Source: CAZRRV01 sp964406705 | GTDB lineage: Bacteria; Bacillota; Clostridia; Oscillospirales; Acutalibacteraceae | Direction: 5' to 3' | Length of the DNA stretch: 16,505 nucleotides | NCBI GenBank assembly: GCA_964406705.1 | Contig: CAYOSS010000035.1 | Span: 1-16,505, forward strand | Shown here: piece by piece, positions 13,325 to 16,505 of the stretch | Position numbering within the stretch: the first letter of the stretch is position 1 | Layout: the number at the start of each line of letters is the position of its first letter | The notes under the pieces: model-generated | What the model was told of the DNA's origin: nothing | Database searches by the model: none | The model's input: only the letters and a program-made list of their open reading frames with translations | Made by a program: the position numbers and the translations under genes

Positions 13325-14800
13325 CTTGTAAACCGAAAAGCGCGGCGCCAGAGCCCCCGCGAGAGCCCGGTCGGGGACGGCGGGCGCCAGATACGCGGCG
13401 TACCGCGCGGCGACGTCGCGGGGCGGCTCCCCGGTCGCTCCCGCCTCCGCTATGACGGAGGCACCCAACGCGGAGGAATCCTTCTCCGCCACGGGGCGGA
13501 CGGGGACGCGCAGCAGGGCGGCTTTCAGCGTGTTCAGCGCCGCGTCCCCCGCGAGCCCACCGCACACGGTGACCCGCTCCACGGCGGGGGAGCCCAGCGC
13601 CTCGCAGATATGCCGGACCGAGAACGCGACGCCCTCCGCCACCGAGTAGAACATCTCCCGGCGGGAGGTGTCGGCCGTTATCCCGAAGAACACCCCCCGC
13701 GCGTCGGGGTCGAACACCGGGGCCCGCTCCCCGCGTAAATACGGCAGAAATATGGGCGGGTTCTCAGCGAGCAGCGCCGGGATCTCATCGGGAGAAAGTT
13801 CTTCACCGGGGAACATCTCCCTCCCCCAGGAAATCGACGCGCCCGACGCGGCGGTCACCCCGTAGTGCACAAAGCCGCCCGGGGCGGGACTTGATATTAA
13901 CCCGGCGGAGGGCCTTAAATCCGCCGTCGGCACCCCCACGTGCTCGCTCGTCCCGGTGATGTCGAAGCCCTCCCTCGGGGAAACGCCCGCGCCGATCAGC
14001 GCCGCGAAAAAGTCCCCCGTGCCGGTGTAGACCGCGACACCCTCCGGCAGACCGAAATCCCCCGCCGCCGCGGGAGTCACCCTCCCCGCCGGGGAACAGG
14101 GGTCGCGCAGCTCGGGAAGCGTGGCGGGATCCATATGAAGCTCCCTTAAGAAGTACCCGCTGTAACCGCCCGTCGCGGGGTTCCAAAGCCCCCGCCAGGA
14201 GTAGGGGTCGCTCGCCGCCCGCCCGGTCAGCTCCCGGCAAAGCTCGTCCTTGGGCTGGAGCACCCGTACCCCGCCGCCGTACCGCCGGACGATGTGCGTA
14301 AGCCGCGGCAGCGGGTAGGAATGGAGAGCGGGGTGCTCCATACCCGTCTCCCGCAAGAATACCTCCCGGGGGTAACGTGAAAGCAGCTCGGCAAGCTCCC
14401 CCGCCCCCTCCGGGGCGCTCCAGGGGATCTCCGCGAGCCGCGCCCCCGCGCCGCTCTCCACTATGTAGGTGCCCACCTGCGAGGAAAGCCCCATCCCGGC
14501 AAGGCGCGAGAGGTCGCACCCGGCGGCAAGGCGGCGGCAAAGGGTCTTGACGGTAGCGAGCCGGCCGCCGGAGTAGCCCTCCCTCTCCCGCGCTACGACT
14601 TCTCCCCCGGCGCAGAGCAGAGCCTTAACCGAGGACGTGCCGAGGTCAAGCCCCAGGTACAAGGGCGCGCCGTCCCCTCGCGGGGCGGGGGAAACGCGGG
14701 CGGGAAAAACGGTAGCGGAGCGTTCGCTCTCGCGGTCTGGCGCCCGGAGCCCCGGCGCCGCGTCGCCACCTTCCACCAAGGGAAAAGAGCCGCTACTCAT
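13283..14800 (-). CDS. FGGY-family carbohydrate kinase (xylulokinase-like)
   Basis: It would phosphorylate a sugar, ketose or polyol with ATP in the cytoplasm. Visible family features are the phosphate loop GLDLGTSSVKALL, a xylulokinase-like L-Q-P-K-D-E-L-C-R-E-L-T-G segment, TGTGDFFAALIGAG with the expected catalytic Asp, and the signature LPYLRGERAPVFDPDARG. Near the end are V-C-G-G-L-A-G-D and D-S-S-A-L-G-A-S, and the terminus is RLYPAVKGLF. I give ATG 14800 (505 aa), which overlaps the dehydrogenase stop as ATGAGTAG, the same 8-nt overlap style as the mtlD pair. The first 46 residues then have no family counterpart. TTG 14662 (459 aa, GAGGGG 11 nt upstream) begins exactly at the conserved domain and is a serious alternative. 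The substrate is not predictable; the family also includes glycerol, ribulose and fuculose kinases. Confidence 0.86.
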   Translation of the reverse strand: MSSGSFPLVEGGDAAPGLRAPDRESERSATVFPARVSPAPRGDGAPLYLGLDLGTSSVKALLCAGGEVVAREREGYSGGRLATVKTLCRRLAAGCDLSRLAGMGLSSQVGTYIVESGAGARLAEIPWSAPEGAGELAELLSRYPREVFLRETGMEHPALHSYPLPRLTHIVRRYGGGVRVLQPKDELCRELTGRAASDPYSWRGLWNPATGGYSGYFLRELHMDPATLPELRDPCSPAGRVTPAAAGDFGLPEGVAVYTGTGDFFAALIGAGVSPREGFDITGTSEHVGVPTADLRPSAGLISSPAPGGFVHYGVTAASGASISWGREMFPGEELSPDEIPALLAENPPIFLPYLRGERAPVFDPDARGVFFGITADTSRREMFYSVAEGVAFSVRHICEALGSPAVERVTVCGGLAGDAALNTLKAALLRVPVRPVAEKDSSALGASVIAEAGATGEPPRDVAARYAAYLAPAVPDRALAGALAPRFSVYKRLYPAVKGLFARQ

Positions 14801-15809
14801 TGACGAACACCGCCTTGACGAAGCCCGCCGGGCGGGTCGCGGCGAGGGACAGGGCTTTCTCATAATCTTCTAAGCGAAACCTCGCCGTAATAAACCGGGA
14901 CAAGTCCACCGCGCCGCTACGCATCAGCTCCATAGCCTCGCGGTGAAGGTTCCAGTTGTTGCCGGCGCCCACCACGCGCAGGTTGTTGATGTGGATGTCG
15001 TCCATACGGATCCGCATTTCCCTGCCCTTGCCGTACCCCGCGAGGACTAACGTCCCGCCCTTGCGAAGCAGCTTCAGCGCGGAGGATATGCAGGTCTCGT
15101 CCCCCGTCGCGTCCGCTATGAGGTCGCTTCCCCCCGGGTGGAGCCGGCGCAGCTCCTCCCGCCAACCGGGGTCGGCGGTAGACAGCGCGGCGTGCGCCCC
15201 AAGCTCCCGCGCGACGCCCAGTCTCTTCTCGCTTGCCGCTATGACGGCGATACGCGACAGCCCCGCCGCCTTCGCCGCCGCCAAAATCGAAAGCCCGATA
15301 GAGCCCGCCCCGAATATCGCGAGCGTCTGCCCGAAGCGGGCGCGGGCCTTCTTAAGAGTGCCGAGCGCGACCCCGAGCGGCTCGCAGAGCGCCGCCTGCT
15401 CGAAGGAGACATTCTCCGCCTTCTCCACCAACCCGTAAACCGGGACATTAACGTACTGCGCGTAGGCGCCGTCCCGCTTGAAGCCTATCTCCTCGAAGCT
15501 CTCGCAGTAGCGCCACTTCCCGGCTCTGCAGGCGGGGCATTTCCCGCAAACGACGTCGCACGAGCCGACGACCGCCTTGCCCAGCCACCCCCCGTCGGCG
15601 GGGTCGCCCACGGCGTCGACGGTGCCGCTCCACTCGTGGCCGGGGGTTACGGGATAGCGCGCCGCTATCCCGCCCGAGAGGATCTCCAAGTCCGTGGCGC
15701 ACACCGCCGCGACGCTCACCTTTACCCGCGCGAACCCCGGCGCGGGGGCGGGCACCGGGACGTCCGCCAGTCTGATTTTCCCGGGGGAATCGATTATGAC
15801 AGCCTTCAT
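14793..15809 (-). CDS. Zinc-dependent medium-chain alcohol/polyol dehydrogenase
   Basis: A 338-aa MDR dehydrogenase of the sorbitol/threonine dehydrogenase type, oxidising a secondary alcohol with NAD(P). Catalytic zinc ligands are visible at Cys37 (VCATD), His58-Glu59 (PGHEWSG) and Glu143 (CEPLGVA). The structural zinc site has Cys88, 91, 94 and 102 in CGKCPACRAGKWRYC. The nucleotide-binding motif GAGSIG lies at 167-172 and the C-terminus shows the usual F-R-L-E-D-Y-E-K-A. Length is standard. ATG 15809 has AAAGGAGG 7 nt upstream. It is the first gene of the four-gene catabolic operon, overlapping the FGGY kinase. That pairing suggests it converts a polyol to a ketose that the kinase then phosphorylates, though the order of reactions is inference. 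Confidence 0.92.
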   Translation of the reverse strand: MKAVIIDSPGKIRLADVPVPAPAPGFARVKVSVAAVCATDLEILSGGIAARYPVTPGHEWSGTVDAVGDPADGGWLGKAVVGSCDVVCGKCPACRAGKWRYCESFEEIGFKRDGAYAQYVNVPVYGLVEKAENVSFEQAALCEPLGVALGTLKKARARFGQTLAIFGAGSIGLSILAAAKAAGLSRIAVIAASEKRLGVARELGAHAALSTADPGWREELRRLHPGGSDLIADATGDETCISSALKLLRKGGTLVLAGYGKGREMRIRMDDIHINNLRVVGAGNNWNLHREAMELMRSGAVDLSRFITARFRLEDYEKALSLAATRPAGFVKAVFVNE

Positions 15810-15833
15810 CGCCGGACCTCCTTTTTTGTTTTA

Positions 15834-15854
15834 CCGATAGCGCTCGGCTATCGG
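15834..15854 (-). promoter_or_regulatory. Perfect hairpin/palindrome in the leader of the catabolic operon
   Basis: CCGATAGC (15834-15841) and GCTATCGG (15847-15854) form a perfect 8-bp inverted repeat with a 5-nt loop, 9 nt before the Shine-Dalgarno of the dehydrogenase. On the minus strand A-rich sequence follows, so it is not a terminator in that direction. It could be an operator or a leader-RNA hairpin. I see no convincing promoter boxes upstream. Confidence 0.45.
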
Positions 15855-15965
15855 CGAGTAACGGATGTTGGGGGAGCTTCTTCTCGCTGGCGCGGGGGGC
15901 TTTGCGGGGCCGGCAGCTCGCTCTGGCTCCGCCCGGCTCCAAGGGCTGCTGCTCGCTGCGCGGGA

Positions 15966-16160
15966 TAGCTTTCTAATTTTTTCCAGCTGGGCTGGGGAAC
16001 GATGTCCGCTTTTCTTCTCTTCGCCGGAATAGTGCGGCGATCCCGCCGCCCCTGACACCACGTATTCTCGCTGGCTTCTTCTCGCTGGCGCGAGGGTAGC
16101 TTTCCCGTTTTTTCCAGCTGGGCTGGGGAACGATGTCCGCTTTTCTTCTCTGCGCCGGAA
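15966..16160. repeat. 64-bp direct duplication upstream of the catabolic operon
   Basis: Positions 15966-16029 and 16097-16160 are nearly identical, with only a few changes (in the TTCTAAT/TTCCCGT segment and near the 3' end), 131 bp apart. Both contain CCAGCTGGGCTGGGGAACG and GTCCGCTTTTC. Between and before them, CTCGCTGGCGCG-like words recur near 15882, 15952, 16065 and 16080. Minus-strand open frames over the copies read as the same Lys/Arg-rich peptide in different frames, which argues against a gene. Confidence 0.75.
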
Positions 16161-16505
16161 CGGTCCGCCTTCGTCGTCGCAAGTTCCATATCGCTCGTTT
16201 CCACGCTAAAGCGTGAAAAGCTCGCTCATTCCACTGCTCCTCCTCTCCCCACGACGCCTTACGGCGCCGCGGGGGCCCCTTATGAAAAGCGGACAGAAAA
16301 GAAGTTCAGCGCGCCGGCTTACTTCTACGCCGAACGCTGAGAGGTTATGGGGCAGCCGCCACCTGTACCGCTGCCCTTACGGTTCGCTTCGCGAGGGGGG
16401 CCCGGATGTACCCCCGGTGCCGGTTCGGCAGCCTCGCCGTATTCATTCCAGCCTCGCAGAGTCGGATGCAAAAGGCTCGCAGGTTGGGGCAAGCTCGCAG
16501 CTATC
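16161..16505. other. Structured non-coding right edge, no gene recognised
   Basis: No credible coding region is seen on either strand. Several inverted repeats lie close together: GGGCAGC (16350-16356) with GCTGCCC (16370-16376), a GGGGG...CCCCC pair near 16395-16416, and GCC-GGTTC-GGC soon after. GAAAAGCGGAC (16284-16294) is the reverse complement of GTCCGCTTTTC in both 64-bp copies. The region could encode a structured RNA or be a dispersed repeat. I do not recognise a known RNA family. Confidence 0.35.

Noticed and set aside
15848..16204. Minus-strand 118-codon Lys/Arg-rich frame beginning at GTG 16204
   Set aside because: It covers both 64-bp copies, which are read in different frames. 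It has no ribosome site and no recognised domain.

Overview
The window looks like a chromosomal segment from a high-GC Clostridia member, plausibly Oscillospirales-like or from a metagenome bin. The basis is a DUF3048/YerB lipoprotein, a DarA/PstA-type cyclic-di-AMP receptor (essentially a Firmicutes family), an ABC exporter paired with DUF1854, a SIMPL-domain relic, frequent TTG/GTG starts and strong GGAGG ribosome sites. The taxonomic call is inference. Coding DNA is GC-rich, and a short AT-richer island at about 6960-7480 holds promoters and a toxin-antitoxin pair.

Layout: (1) 153-2138, plus strand: promoter, DUF3048 lipoprotein and a monofunctional BirA. (2) 2139-3349: a degenerate repeat array, a frameshifted SIMPL pseudogene, a second array (about 17-bp units) and a strong bidirectional terminator. 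(3) 3662-6917, minus strand: an operon from a consensus sigma-A promoter encoding an ABC exporter with an unusual N-terminal zinc-ribbon region, a DUF1854 protein and the DarA-like receptor. (4) 7047-7676, plus: a RelE/ParE toxin followed by its probable antitoxin, with its own promoter. (5) 7782-8597, plus: tRNA-Pro(CGG) with promoter and terminator. The terminator hairpin is the first of about 12 related hairpins in a roughly 60-bp periodic array. (6) 8621-15809, minus: a sugar/polyol operon with a zinc alcohol dehydrogenase, an FGGY kinase, a MtlD-like dehydrogenase and a MtlD-like dehydrogenase fused to a glycoside hydrolase family 2 enzyme. (7) 15834-16505: leader hairpin, a 64-bp direct duplication and structured DNA with no convincing gene.

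The catabolic operon is the most novel content. GH2 would release a sugar or polyol, the two MtlD-like enzymes and the MDR dehydrogenase would oxidise or reduce it, and the FGGY kinase would phosphorylate the product. No protein in the operon shows a signal peptide, so the work is probably cytoplasmic on an imported glycoside. Both MtlD-like proteins lack the usual catalytic His, so the true substrate is open.

The second theme is that nearly every intergenic gap carries its own private degenerate tandem array. Two look derived from the neighbouring gene end: the tRNA terminator, and the last codons of the FGGY kinase. In the kinase-derived array, paired changes keep a stem intact only when read as RNA from the operon strand.
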